From Trichostrongylus colubriformis (lineage: Eukaryota > Nematoda > Chromadorea > Rhabditida > Trichostrongylidae), in contig OZ022261.1 in assembly GCA_963978905.1 (NCBI GenBank), forward strand, positions 26,347,686 to 26,411,685: a stretch of DNA of 64,000 nt, read 5' to 3'. The notes under the pieces are model-generated. The model was not told the origin of the DNA, made no database searches, and saw only the letters and a program-made list of their open reading frames with translations. Positions 46,154 through 58,200 of this stretch are shown here, piece by piece. A program made the translations under genes and the position numbers. The stretch's first letter is position 1. Each line of letters opens with the position of its first letter.

Positions 46154-49100
46154 TCAATACACAGTACATGTGCGAGGGACCTGGACGGTCTCAACAAATG
46201 AAATAGGATAGTGCTTCAGGTCGAGGATTTCGTTACGGACCTTGCGAAGCAGCTGGCGAGCTTCACTAGATGCACGAGGAAGGCAAGTGAAGCGAACCTT
46301 CTTGTCCATCACCTCATCCATTTTCTCGTTCTTGCGGCACACTCGGACTGGCTCAAGTGAGAAGCAGAGACGGTGTGAGAACTCCATCACGTGAGTCTTC
46401 TCCAGCATTTCTGAAACAATTACTGTTTCATTCCCTTCAGATTATCCGTGACCGTACTGACTTCTTGAGAGTTTGAAGGAATAGATGGCTGCTTCTCACC
46501 TTCATCTCTGTCCTCCTTATTTTCCTCACTCCAATTTTTGTAGGTGTGTTTCTTTTCTTTGCGAGCATTCAGATTCTCATAGAAATCAAGCCAGTCCTCT
46601 TCGTCCTCCTCACTCTCCTCGCGCATCTCCCTTCTGTAGTGCTTCTCATGAAGGAAGTCCTTCTCGACATCACACTGAAAGCGTCCCTCTTCGAATTGGT
46701 ATCAAAAGTTATATATGTGGTGACTGCCATTATTTTGAACGTCATCGCAACTTGGCTATGCCCTTACATCAGAATTTCGCTCGGTGGCGTGCGGTATGTG
46801 ACGCGACGCATGCGAGCTGGGCGTCCTATAGCGATTGCAAGGCGTTTACTACCTACGGCGCCCTTACCCCCTTGCCATAAAAACTATACTCTTCACTTAC
46901 TTCATCCTTCAGAATGTACGACTTATGGAATTCCATGATATCGTCGGTGTACTCGTTCTTTGGAGTGTAAAACTCGTTGTCCTTCTAAATCAAAACGGTA
47001 TTCTTTTACAGAAATTTTTATGATGGAGTAATGCAGCGCACCTCCTCGTCAAAATGTCCGCAAAGACCGCATTGTCTCTCAATCATGTGCTTGCCCATAT
47101 AGACCTTGACTGTGTAGCCATCGAAGTGGACCATGACGTCGTTGAGTTTCACACGGACCATATTGTCTTCAATCAGCTCGATGCTAAACGTAGAAAATGC
47201 CCGTTTGCACTGAGATCGCTCGTTGGACATCGCAATCTTACTTGTACTTCTCCAGTTCTTCCCTGTCGATCAACTCCTTATCAATCTTAACCTTCAGTCT
47301 TCCGTCAACCATTTCCACCGTAATCACCTGCTCACGTTCGTTGATGATCTTTAGCTTCTGCAAAAAAATAGATTAACCATAAAGCAATAACTGCAAAAGG
47401 CTTTTGAACGTGCCTTCATGTCAGAATCCTTCTCCAACTTCTTGACCATGACGACAAAGCGAGGTTCCTCCGAGCAATCCTTGGCGATGACCGAGTAGCA
47501 GTTGGTGAGTGGAGCACGGAAGACGACATCGTCGAAAGTCCTGACCTTGGTACTCTTCACCTCACACACTGGCTTATTGACCTCATAGCGCAGGTCTCTC
47601 AGTGTCCTCTTGGCAATGGTGGGCAGGTACAGCTGCGGAACGTTCATGTCCACCACCTCCATGCGCTCATATGGGGTCTCAACCATAACGTTGATCAGGT
47701 TGCGAGTAACAGGATCAACGCGCAGCTTCAGGAAGAATCTGTTGTGTTCACCATTGAGCCTGGTGACCTTGTGGTTCCAGAAAGTGTATCCCTTCATGTA
47801 GTTGTAGATGAGCTCGAAGAGGGTCCTCATGCGTGGATTGAGTTCATAGTCAACGACGACCTTGAGCTGGTTGAGGCGCGCTGCCTTCAGGAGAAGATCG
47901 TATTCGGTGAGCCCCTCACGCTTCTTGTCGACGAGCTTCAGCCACTTCTTCTGCTCCTTGCCCTGCTCCAGCTGGATCTTCATCTTGAGCTCGTTCATTT
48001 CCTCGGCTCCCCATTTCATCTCAACAAGTCCCTGGATCTCGCGATGGATCTGCTCCTTGAGTTCCATGAGAGTCTTCGGCATCTTCGGCAGGACGAACTG
48101 CATGTTCATCATGAATTTCCAGTCGCGGCGTTCATCACCAATGGGAGAGCGCTTGCCTTCCACGGTGTTCTTGCAGTAGCGGAGTTCCTCGTCACAAACA
48201 GTTGTGATCTCGACAGTTCCGTAGCGCTCCACCATCGAGTCGACGGCCTCAATCTTCACGAGCATGCGATGTTTGTAGCCATCTCGCTTCTCGATGTCAC
48301 GAACATTTCTGTGGAAGCGGTCGTGGCGTTCTCTTTCCTCGAAGTTCTCGTATTCCTTGTCCTCGATTTCGAGCTCTTTCACGAAGAGGTTGCTGAAGTC
48401 AATCTTGTCAAGGCGGACCTCCTTGATTTTCTCGCTGTTCATGATGACACGAATCTTTTTCGGTGCCTCACGAGTGGGGATCACAACGAATTCCCAGTCG
48501 TACTCGCCGAGAAGAATGTCACGCATATTCCAGCTTCGGGGCCAGTTTCCACGAACGACAGTCTTCAGTCCCCAGATGTTGAACATCTTCTCCTTATCAG
48601 TGTTAAGCTGCCTCCACCTTGGATGAACAATGGTTCTCAGTTCAGTCTCACCAAAAGATTTCTTTCCACTGAGGAATCTGAAGAATGTCATTGGTCGCGA
48701 AGTGAAACGCACAAGAGTCTTCTCCTCAGTGGGAATGTTGATGGTCTTTCTGATTTCAAATCCATTTCTGTAGGTGAATTCCATGTCAACATCGATGGGA
48801 AGGAGAGTCTCAAGAGAGCGCATGAGTTCCACGCCCTGCTCGAAGAGTGGATTCCACAGACGCATCTCCATAACATTAGTGGTGGCAACAGTTGGCACGG
48901 TGTTGAGGTGGAAACGGATTCCATTCGGGACCATCTCCATGGTGTACTCTCCTTCAGCAGAAACAGCGGTGGGCAGTTTGCACTTGAAGATGAGAGGCAG
49001 ACCAAGGGTAGTGGGAAGCTTTCGGATTACCTCATGAAGGAAGGTGAAGCCGTGAAGCTGGAACTCACGTTCGCGGCTGAAGAGGCGTTCAATTTCTCTC

Positions 49101-51508
49101 TTCTCGAGTCTTCCGTCTCTGATGAACTTCTCGAGCAGCTCGTCGATGATCTTCTCGTCGATAGGAAGAACAGCATAGTCCATGTCCTTATGGCGAATGT
49201 AAATCATGGCATAAGGAGTTCGATCGTCAACCACACGAGGACGAACACCAAGCTTCTTGGCGATGTCCTTCAGAAGGTTCAAAGATTCGCGAATGCGGCG
49301 TCCACGCACAACGGTGTTTGCAGTCCTCTCCATCCTCATGAGCTTGTCAGACAGCTTGTTCAGGATCTTTTCGATGTTCTGCTGGGTGATTCCGAACTGG
49401 AAGAGGTATTTGTTCCACATTCCTGAGAAGATAGTGTCGAGCTTGACCATCAGTTCCTTGGGCCATACAGTGTTCTTTCCGAAGATGGTGGCGAAGTCCA
49501 TGTTAGCGCCAGTCATGATCTCTTCCTTGAACATGGGCAGGTGTTTGTAGGTGCTGGTGAAGACGCGTTCTCCGCGCTCGTAACGAGTCATGGTCAGAAG
49601 CGGGAGGATCTCGGTGGCCAGCTTCTTATAGCAGATGTGGGTCGACTTAGCGAAGGAGTTCAGCAAGTCGTAGGTGAAAGCAGCCACCTGCTGGTTAGGT
49701 TCACGCTCCATGGTGGAGATAATCTGAGTGATCACAGGCTGACGAGGGAGGGTGTGCATGATTCGGACCAGGGCAGCCATTCTGAGCTCCGGTTCCTGGG
49801 CACGGCTCTTGTAGACTGGCATGAGAACAGACTGGATCTTACGTGGCATCGTGTCTCTCAAAACACGAAGAGCATCAATTGCCTCCATGCGAACAGGCAG
49901 TTCCTCGCTCTTGTTGAGAATGATCTTCTCCAGTTCGTACACCGAGAGGTCGATTCCAGCGTTGGCGAGGGATTTCAGAAGGAGGACTTTTTCATAAATG
50001 GTGTCAACCTTTTCGTATTCCTTCATGATGATTTCCATATACCTGCGCTTCAGCTCACGGAAATCCTCCTTCAATAGGGTCTTATCCATGGTTCTTCCGA
50101 CCACTCCTCGCATGACTGATCCGAGAGTGAGCCAAATGGTTTGGCGAATCACGGGCGAGCCCTCGACATTTTCGGTTTTCGCGAAGTGGAGGAGTTCGTC
50201 AACGATCTGGGGTGATGGGTAAGGTGTTTCCTGGATAATCTTGAGCAGATGCACAATTCTGTGAGTCTTGAAATGTGCCATCTCCATGTGGCGAACGAGG
50301 TGGGTGATGGTGTTCTTGGTTCCAGCAACGGCCAGCGAGTGCTCAAGCATACTCTTGAGGCGCTCATCAACGTTCATGTAGATCTCGGAATGAACAGTAG
50401 ACAGCTCTTCCATGGTAAGCATGCGAAGGACGGAAACAAGGCGAGAAAGCAGATGAGTGGTCTCGTGCTTGTTCTCCTTCAGCTCCTTCATCTCGTCCAT
50501 GATAGTGCGGATGGTCTCGATCTTGTCCTTGACAGGCTCATATGGCAGAACCTCGACGTCGTCACCGTACATATAGAAGCGTTCAATCTGTTTTTCAACT
50601 TCGTTGTCGTAGATCAGGGTCTCCTTCTTGCCGTTGATGCCACTGATCCATTCGAACTCATGTCGGATTTCTTTGACGTCCTCCAGAGTGAGTCTGGTGC
50701 GGATCTCGGTCTTTGTAACGGGCTGATTCGCGACAGTGATGGTGTACACAGAGCGGATTTCAACGTTTTTAAGACCGTCCTTTTCAATCAGGTAGGTGTA
50801 AACGGTGGTAGGCTCCAGGATGTCCTTCTCCTTGCATTCAGGGCACTCGCTCAGATAGCGGAAGTTGTACTTGGCCTCTGGGCGATGGGTGCACTTGTCG
50901 AAGTTGACGGACTTGGTAACCTCAGTGACGAAGTCCCTCTTCTTGAGGACAGTGTACGCGACTTCGCAATCTCCTTCGATGGTTCTCTCGGTGACAGTGA
51001 AGTATTCGTTGTCACGGTCCACTTCGTATCTGTCCAGCTTGGACTCATCAACTAGTCCCATCTTCTTCATGTTGAGCTGGAGCATGTTGACAACGGAGCG
51101 CTTCATGTTAGCTGACCAGGTCTCCTCTTTGTCGGCGAAGTTCAGATCGGAAACCATGCCATTCTTGTAGACGAAGCGAACAGGCATCTCTAGAAGTTCG
51201 ATGTGCTCCTTGGAGATGGTGCGTTCCTTGAGGTCTTCGAACCGCTTGTAAAGTTCCTTGCGGTCGTCTTCTCCGGTGGCAAAGCGGACATCCTTCAGCT
51301 TCATAATGGCGTTACGGTCGTCAGGGATCTGGACATGGACCATGGCACGGATGCGAGAAACAGTGGTGTCGCTCGGGAGTGGAATGCCAGAATGGACATC
51401 TCCTTCGAATCGGAACACGTATTCCTTGCGTGGCTTCAGAGGAAGCAGGTCCACTGTTTGGTGGACCGCAACGGCTACACCCACAAGGGCCAAGAGGGCA
51501 AACCTCAT
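46154..51508 (-). CDS. vit-5: vitellogenin (yolk lipoprotein precursor), vit-5 group by position
   Basis: Six exons: 47414-51508, 47242-47357, 47042-47183, 46901-46984, 46458-46674 and 46154-46410. All phases close and give 1636 residues, close to the 1600-1650 of C. elegans vitellogenins. Order: signal peptide (MRFALLALVGVAVAV, cut near 15-16), LPD_N lipid-transport domain from about residue 25 (K-E-Y-V-F-R-F-E-G), helical and open-sheet regions to about 1000, then a von Willebrand factor D domain from about 1314 with C-G-L-C-G at 1442-1446. An acidic stretch (residues E-E-S-E-E-D-E-E-D-W) follows the D domain. As in other nematodes there is no polyserine phosvitin. The product is secreted from the adult gut and taken up by oocytes to carry lipid. 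Intron 1 starts GC (AAG|GCACGT), the only donor that keeps phase. Codon bias is strong, as expected for a highly expressed gene. The symbol rests on the chitinase neighbour, not on a sequence alignment; vit-1 to vit-4 or vit-6 cannot be excluded. Confidence 0.93.
46755..46862. repeat. partial MITE family C copy in a vitellogenin intron
   Basis: GCCCTTACATCAGAATTTCG followed by GGCGTGCGG, GCATGCGAGCTGGGCG and AGCGATTGCAAGGCG matches the left half of the element at 42897-43138. It sits in the intron between exons 46901-46984 and 46458-46674. Confidence 0.6.
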
Positions 51509-51537
51509 GATTAAGTGCCATGAGAGCGGTAGCGCTG

Positions 51538-51579
51538 CTTTTATTCAGTCGCTTATCAGATAATATTTTGTAATTGACA
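51538..51579 (-). promoter_or_regulatory. vitellogenin promoter: TATA-like box, VPE2 and VPE1
   Basis: On the minus strand, upstream of the ATG at 51508, there is AATAAAAG at 51538-51545 (TATA-like, 30 bases before the ATG), CTGATAA at 51553-51559 and TGTCAAT at 51573-51579. The last two are exact matches to VPE2 and VPE1, the two elements required for sex-, stage- and gut-specific expression of C. elegans vit genes. VPE2 is a GATA-factor site, bound by ELT-2 in C. elegans. Further VPE1-like copies (CTGACAT near 51580-51625, TGTCAAA near 51715-51730) lie upstream. Confidence 0.85.
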
Positions 51580-52251
51580 TATGTCAGTACTGCTACAAAA
51601 ACCTCTATGTCAGTTGATTCTGTCAGAAAATTTATTTGCTTCGCTTTTTGGAACCATATTTCAAGGAAATCTGGAAAGGAGGGAGGAAAAAAAATGAAAT
51701 TTTAAGGAATTTTTTGACAGTTTTGACAACGAACGATGACTAGATTTCCCACGCCGTTCCACATAACTAAAATTCTTTTTTGATATTTTCAAAATCAGTC
51801 ATCAGCCGAGTCCTTTCGTACGTCAGTAATGAACGTTGAATCACATGTTTTTGTGTTCTACGCTTTGTTCTCACATAGATTATGCGATTATGCGAGTGAT
51901 GTGACCCGTGACGATAGGCTCCACCTCCTCGTGCTCCATCAATCCCTCCTGTGGTGTGCACCTTCTCACTCCTCCCACTCCTCATGAGCTCTGGTGCGGG
52001 TGGGGGCTCTTTGTCCTCTCTGCAAATACGCTAGTAGCCACAACATGCTAGGTCTCCCCATCGAAAACCGCTGTGTTTGCGTATTTAAGTGACGATTTTC
52101 ACATGTTTTTCAATACTACTCAGTAATCTCCCTTTGCACAGTACGGGGTAGTTCTTGTGATTACTGAAAATATTCCTTGCTCTTTGCATTTCACTGACTT
52201 TATAAAAACTGTGGCGCCGTTTTGAGTGACGGATATGTCGTGTATAACTGT

Positions 52252-52263
52252 TTGCTTTTACAG
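52252..52263 (+). promoter_or_regulatory. probable spliced-leader acceptor of the chitinase gene
   Basis: TTTGCTTTTACAG ends at 52263, nine bases before the ATG at 52273. There is no obvious upstream exon in the 764 bp shared with the vitellogenin promoter. The site fits trans-splicing of a nematode spliced leader, although a short 5' non-coding exon cannot be excluded. Confidence 0.55.
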
Positions 52264-52272
52264 GGTAACGAA

Positions 52273-55200
52273 ATGATATTGAATGGCGTCGTCTTTGCAG
52301 CAATCGCTATCGCGACGTGTTCATCACACGGTGGAGTTCGCAACCGTGAGTGCATCCAGTTTTTATGTACACCCACCGAATAGAGGGTGTAGGCCTTGCA
52401 AGTGAGACAAAAATCCAGCTACACACACACGCCAATGTTGATCGGAAGAAATGTGGAAATGCCTAGTAAAACTATGCGCAGAGAATACGATTTCATAGCT
52501 TTTTATATGCGCAGAGAATGCTGATTTCATAGCTTTTTAATCCGTATGACTTGTAGGTATTACTAGTGCCAGGAAGCTTTTTTACTAGTAGAACGAGTAT
52601 AGTAGTTTCGACTAGAAATAATAGGAAATGGTTACCTGTGGGTCACAGTAAGGAAACTGACGGCGAGTTTGGGGTTATTTTTGAATTCATTCCTGATTAC
52701 CTTCCCTTCCCAAAAGTGAGACTAGAATCTCGGATTATACTGCCAATTTGACGCATGTAATTACTGTAACAGAAGGTTAACTGCTTTCGCATGGCAGCCT
52801 GCGGCGAAAATCAGCAGCCATCAACATTCAAAAGTGTAAAAGAGGGAATTTCAGAGAGCAGTTTTTTTCTTTACTGACCTGAAATCGAAATATTCCCTGA
52901 TTACTGTGAATAACGAATCCAGCCTCAGATTTCCTTACCGATTCTTAGCATAGAACTGCTGTGACTCTTTCATCAACCGCGCTTCCTCACATTACTACTG
53001 TAGCAGATGAAAGGTAACTAGGGATGAGGAAAGAGATAAAACACAAGAATTCAAGTTTTTAAATTCACAACCGCCGTGAGTCTGATCAGAACCATTGGAA
53101 AGCTGTTTGCTAGCATATTGACTTACGTGGTCACTTACTAATGAAAAACGGATTGAAAAATTATGAGGGTTAAGTATTCCTTTCCAGTATTCAGTCTGAG
53201 GCGAATCGAATAGTATTTCTATATGGTGACACACACATGTATATGGATTACTAATAAAAAGTCAATTTATCCTTTTTTCTAGAGATAAAGCCACTAGACG
53301 TATTTACTTTTCAGAGCATAGTTGTTTCTTATACGCAACAAAATTTTCAGTGAGAAATCCTTTGTTTTGAAAAAAACGTTTTGCCGTGTTGTTTTTCAAA
53401 AGGTCATAGTTATAGCTCGAGAGTAGTTATAAATGGATTTGTAGCACACTTTTTGAATTTAACGAGAAATCCACGTCAAGAGGTGTGACCTCTTCGAATG
53501 CACGACTATTCGAAAGCAAACAGTTGTATTTAAAGCACATTTTTCGTGGAATAATAGCCATGAACATGTTTCGCGTTCGACAAGTGTATCACAAGTGTTG
53601 TCATTGAATTCTGAGTGAAAATGCGTGATCACAGAAATTTCGTGTGAAAACACACATTGGATTCCAAACGGCAATATTTGAATTTTTACAGTAAGCTACA
53701 ACAAGTATATGAAAACTACTAATGAATTCAGGAGGCTGTCATCAGTCGAAAAGTTTCATGCAATCATGCGGAGGAAAAACCACAAACATTAGTATGGGAT
53801 TTATATTTCTTGTGGTGGTTCAGTGGTTTATAATGAAAAATGCATAGATGTGAGCCACCAAGTTTCCAGTTAAAGCTTCACCTTTCAAAGAATTATAATT
53901 TTATATTTTACAATTACTATTGAATTTAAGGACTAATATGAAAGCGTATAATATCACTGTTGTTTTTTTGCTCCTGTGCAAAGGTGTTTTCAAGACTTTC
54001 TCATGTCCCACTCCCGATAATACAAACCGAAGCCCTTTCTGTTAATCATCCCATACATCTGTATTAGTAATCTTTGTTACTAGTAACTAGTAGTTCCTTA
54101 CAAGGGTCTTATTGAGCAGTATTACCATTTGTCATGACCCGCTTTTCCACATTTTCACCTTCGATGTGTAGTGAACTGAATGTGAGAACTTCAATCATCC
54201 AATTCAACCGAATTATCCTGCTGATTTCTTATTCTTACCTAAAGTAAAGTAATGTGAGCCCAGTACAGCAGGTAAGTAGGTTAACGACCCTGTTTATGGG
54301 TGACCTGTCAGTCCTATGAGGAATCTGAGTGCTAGAGGATACTATTGTGCATAGCGGTGCATACAATTACAATACAAAGCAATCAAAAGCGCTAGTCGGC
54401 CTTGTGCACCGCTTGCGCAATCCTTTTATGGTCCACTTCAGCCCTATTATAAAGCACAGGTCACTAGGCATACGCACAGATGTCCATTTGATTGGAATGT
54501 CTAAATAAATGAAGGAGCAAGCAGAAAAGAAGGGTCGAAAAAAAAACGTTCTCCACTGGTCACTGTTTGGAGTTGGTCCAGCACCACACCGAAATCGCAC
54601 AAATCCTGGTCATCCCGGTTCTCAATCCTTTGCAAATGCACTGCGCCTGATCTTCGGTCATTGACAGAACGGAATTTCGGATTGGCTCCTCCAGTTGCAT
54701 GTATTCAGCACCACTACAACCGTAGCCCTCCCCACGCTGTCCGTTCGCTCATTTCTTCAGTCCAGCGTGCAAGTCCAGATCTCTTAGGCCGAAACATAGA
54801 AAGGGCTGAGCACCCAAGGAAGTTCGGGTGCTTTCTGTAAGCTGTGGTGTAAGTGAAAAGCAGGAAATGAAGGTATCGTTAGAGTACCGGAAAAAGTGTG
54901 GCTGAGAATGTTTGTGGAAGAAATGAAGTTTCTCTCTCGAAGTTTCCATATTGATCAATTCGATCTTTTCCAGTAATGCGTCTTGATAAATGGCTATAAA
55001 ACGTACCGCTGGAGAACCTTCTAGGCATTAACCATGCGATACCCATCTCGTTGATTGATAGTGGGTTAGTGGGTCTGTAAACCTATTTATCTGGCTAAGT
55101 GATTCTTAAGGTAGCTGAAGGATAGATCAGGGATGAGGGTGGTAACTGTAAAATTATGGATCGATCCCCATCCGAGCACGGATTCGCCTTTCAGCGGACA

Positions 55201-58200
55201 ATTGCGACCCGTGTCGAGAATGTAGCTAATGGTTGACTGAGTATGTGCCATGAGGGAGAACAAGTCTCTTCATGGCATGCGTCCGATGCGTGCGAGGTGT
55301 TTCGCTGTATGTGTTCAGGTCCTGGAGCGATTACTGCGCTCAACACATTATTTTAGCCATCACCGTATCCTATGTCTTGACGTGTAAGACATGGTATTCG
55401 CTTCAGGACCCAACCACATGCGTCATCCTAGCTCCCACGCATCACTTCGCAAGCCGCGGACCGTGCCCGCGCAAATTTCCTGTCCCAGTGACACCCCTAT
55501 TTTTGACCGTATCTGGTACACAGTGATAAATTATACTCTTATCTTGCGTGGGAATGTGCGTTCAGTGTTTTCTCAATGAGTCAAACCCTATATTATCGTC
55601 TGATGTGTTTTTCAAAATAAAAACTGTTGTTTTCAGATTCTACAGAGATTATTCATCGTGATGGTTCAACAAATTCACGTGCCCCTGTGAAAAACGATTA
55701 CATTCGGGCCTGCTATTTTACCAACTGGGCTCAATACAGGTGAAACTTGTGGACAATTGTTAGCGAATACCTTACATTAGAAAACAAGCCTTTTAAAAGC
55801 AAATAGGTTAACATCCTCTTTAGAAATGGAAGAGGGAAGTACCTGCCAGAAGACTACATCACCGGCCTTTGTACTCATATTCTGTTCGCCTTCGGCTGGA
55901 TGAATGAAGACTACACTGTCAGGTATGTCGCACTTCAATGATGTGTACCCAACCGCTACTTCAGAATTTTGACGGCAGGGTGCGAAGCGAGCTGCGAGCT
56001 AGGGGTACCTTACAGAGTTGTCGTGTAATCGCTTCAGGACTCATCTGCACGGCGTCTATAGCTCACACGCATCGCGTCACGCAGTAGCAGTGTGAAATTC
56101 GACGTATGGGTTCACACCCCATTCCACATGTTTTTGATGTGGATAGTTCGCATATTGGCATAGATCGCTTACAGGATACGGTCTCTAGGCTACTAAGACC
56201 CTCAAAGGCATCACGAGGGTTGATTTAAGAATTTGGAAGAGTAGGGGTTTAAACAACAGCCGGTCGCGACACATCTCCAAGCCGAGTAACCATGGAGGGT
56301 TGAACCGACGGTAAAGGCGCAAGGTTGTATGAAACTGTCAGCGACGAAATCCTATGGGAAGTAGCATATTCCTCTGCTCGGGTTTCAGTCGTTCCATTCC
56401 GTTATTTCGCCACTTTCCCGCTACTAAGCTTTTCAACTTTCATTTTCCTCAATCGGCCAAATCACCGAGCCTTACCACGACATGTTAAGAGGTGATTGGT
56501 GGCAAGGGCATTTAGGCAATGCCAAGAGGAGCAGTGGATGCCCTTGCAAATAATGTGTGGGTTACGACGTTAAAATGGCAGTCGCTCCACGCGTATTGGG
56601 TCACCGCGCGCGTCAAGCGCCTTCCCGGACACGTGGTAAATTGGCCGAGTACCAAGGGGTGGTGACAATTTCTCGCGCTGACCCTATTCGAGCGTAGCGG
56701 CGCACATCCCTAATTGTTATCTGAGTCATGCACATCCAAATATGGCTACGATCCTGAACGGTGGTAGAGTTCATAGCGCAGCAGCGGGGCTTTCAATTTG
56801 TTGGCTGTGCACCCAGTGAATGAGCTATCTGAAAATGTTCCTTTTATCAGATATGCTTTTCGTTGCAGGAAGCAGGCCCTAAATACGTACACTGCTTTTC
56901 AGAGCATTCGATCCTGCTGATTTGCCGAATGACTGGGCCGGTGAAGGAATGTACAGACGAGTGAATGCTCTCAAACGTAAAGATCCGAATTTGAAGACAT
57001 TGCTTTCTATTGGTGGATGGAGTTTCGGAACACGGCTGTTCAAGGCAAGTCACATGATGGAAAGCAATATTTTCATTCAAAAAATTATTTCCTGAAATTT
57101 TCATATGCAATCGTGATTCTTATGCGATTGTTCTTTTCGAGCGCTTTTTTCCAACATTTCGGAAAGGTGTGATCACAACGAATCGATTGAACATCAAACA
57201 CGTTAGTCGATTGTGCACCGTGTAAAGCAACTTGCTGTTTACTTTCGCGCTTTTTGAAGCTCCCTTTTTGAAGAACTCTCTTACAAGGGAAGGAGTGGAG
57301 GTCGAAGTAGCCAGTCGGAATGGGATACAAATGATCCAACGTATTTTCTGACGATGATCTTGAATCTACATTCCGAATTTGCAGAAGGATTCTGAGCGGA
57401 GTTATGAAGGTTTTCTAAAAAAAACAATGCTATTATGTGGTAGGTTTGAAAGCCCACGCGAGCCAGACGTTCTCGCGCAAAGCCAGTGCGATTTTCGTGT
57501 TCAGAAGACCAAAGTACTCTATGGGACATGTTTTCAGCCAATTCGAGGATTTGACCAAATTCAGGAAAAACCCTTGGCTTACCGAGAATTTGACCAAATT
57601 TCGGAAAAATTCTTGGCTTACTCAATAAGCCTCGAACTAAAATCATGTTTTTTGAGACAGTTTGGTCCCCTGAACACGAAAATCACACTAGTTTTGCGCG
57701 AGAGCATCCGGCTCGCGTGCTACGAGCGTCTAAACATACCATACAATAGTAATGTTTTTTCAAAAAAAAAAACCCCATAACTGCGCTCAGAGAATCGTTT
57801 TGCAAATTTGGAATGCAGGTTCGAGATCAGCGTCGAAGAACACGTTGGACCACATGTATCCCATTCCGAATGGCCTCTCCGACCTCGTGTCCTTCCCTTG
57901 TTAGCTCAAAATCATTGTATAATTCAAATAATTTCACTTGAAGTGTAAGTAATATACCAGATGGTGATTAAACAGTATCAGTCCAAAAAAGTCGAGTAAT
58001 CCATGGGTTTCCGATGATTTATCCTTTAGTGTGTCATTAAACAGAAAATTCGTGTTACGGTATGCGACGTGATGAATGCGAGAAGGGATGCCGTATACAG
58101 TATGATCTGGATGCAGTGTGAGCGAATATCGCTTCCTACGTCTTATTAAGCGTGATGCACGGCAGTCGCTGCAGGACCCAACTACATACAGCACCCCTAG

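Noticed and set aside
47744..49426. A 560-codon open frame on the plus strand, opposite the vitellogenin gene
   Set aside because: It is an antisense shadow of the strongly codon-biased vitellogenin exon; no domain, splice structure or promoter supports it.
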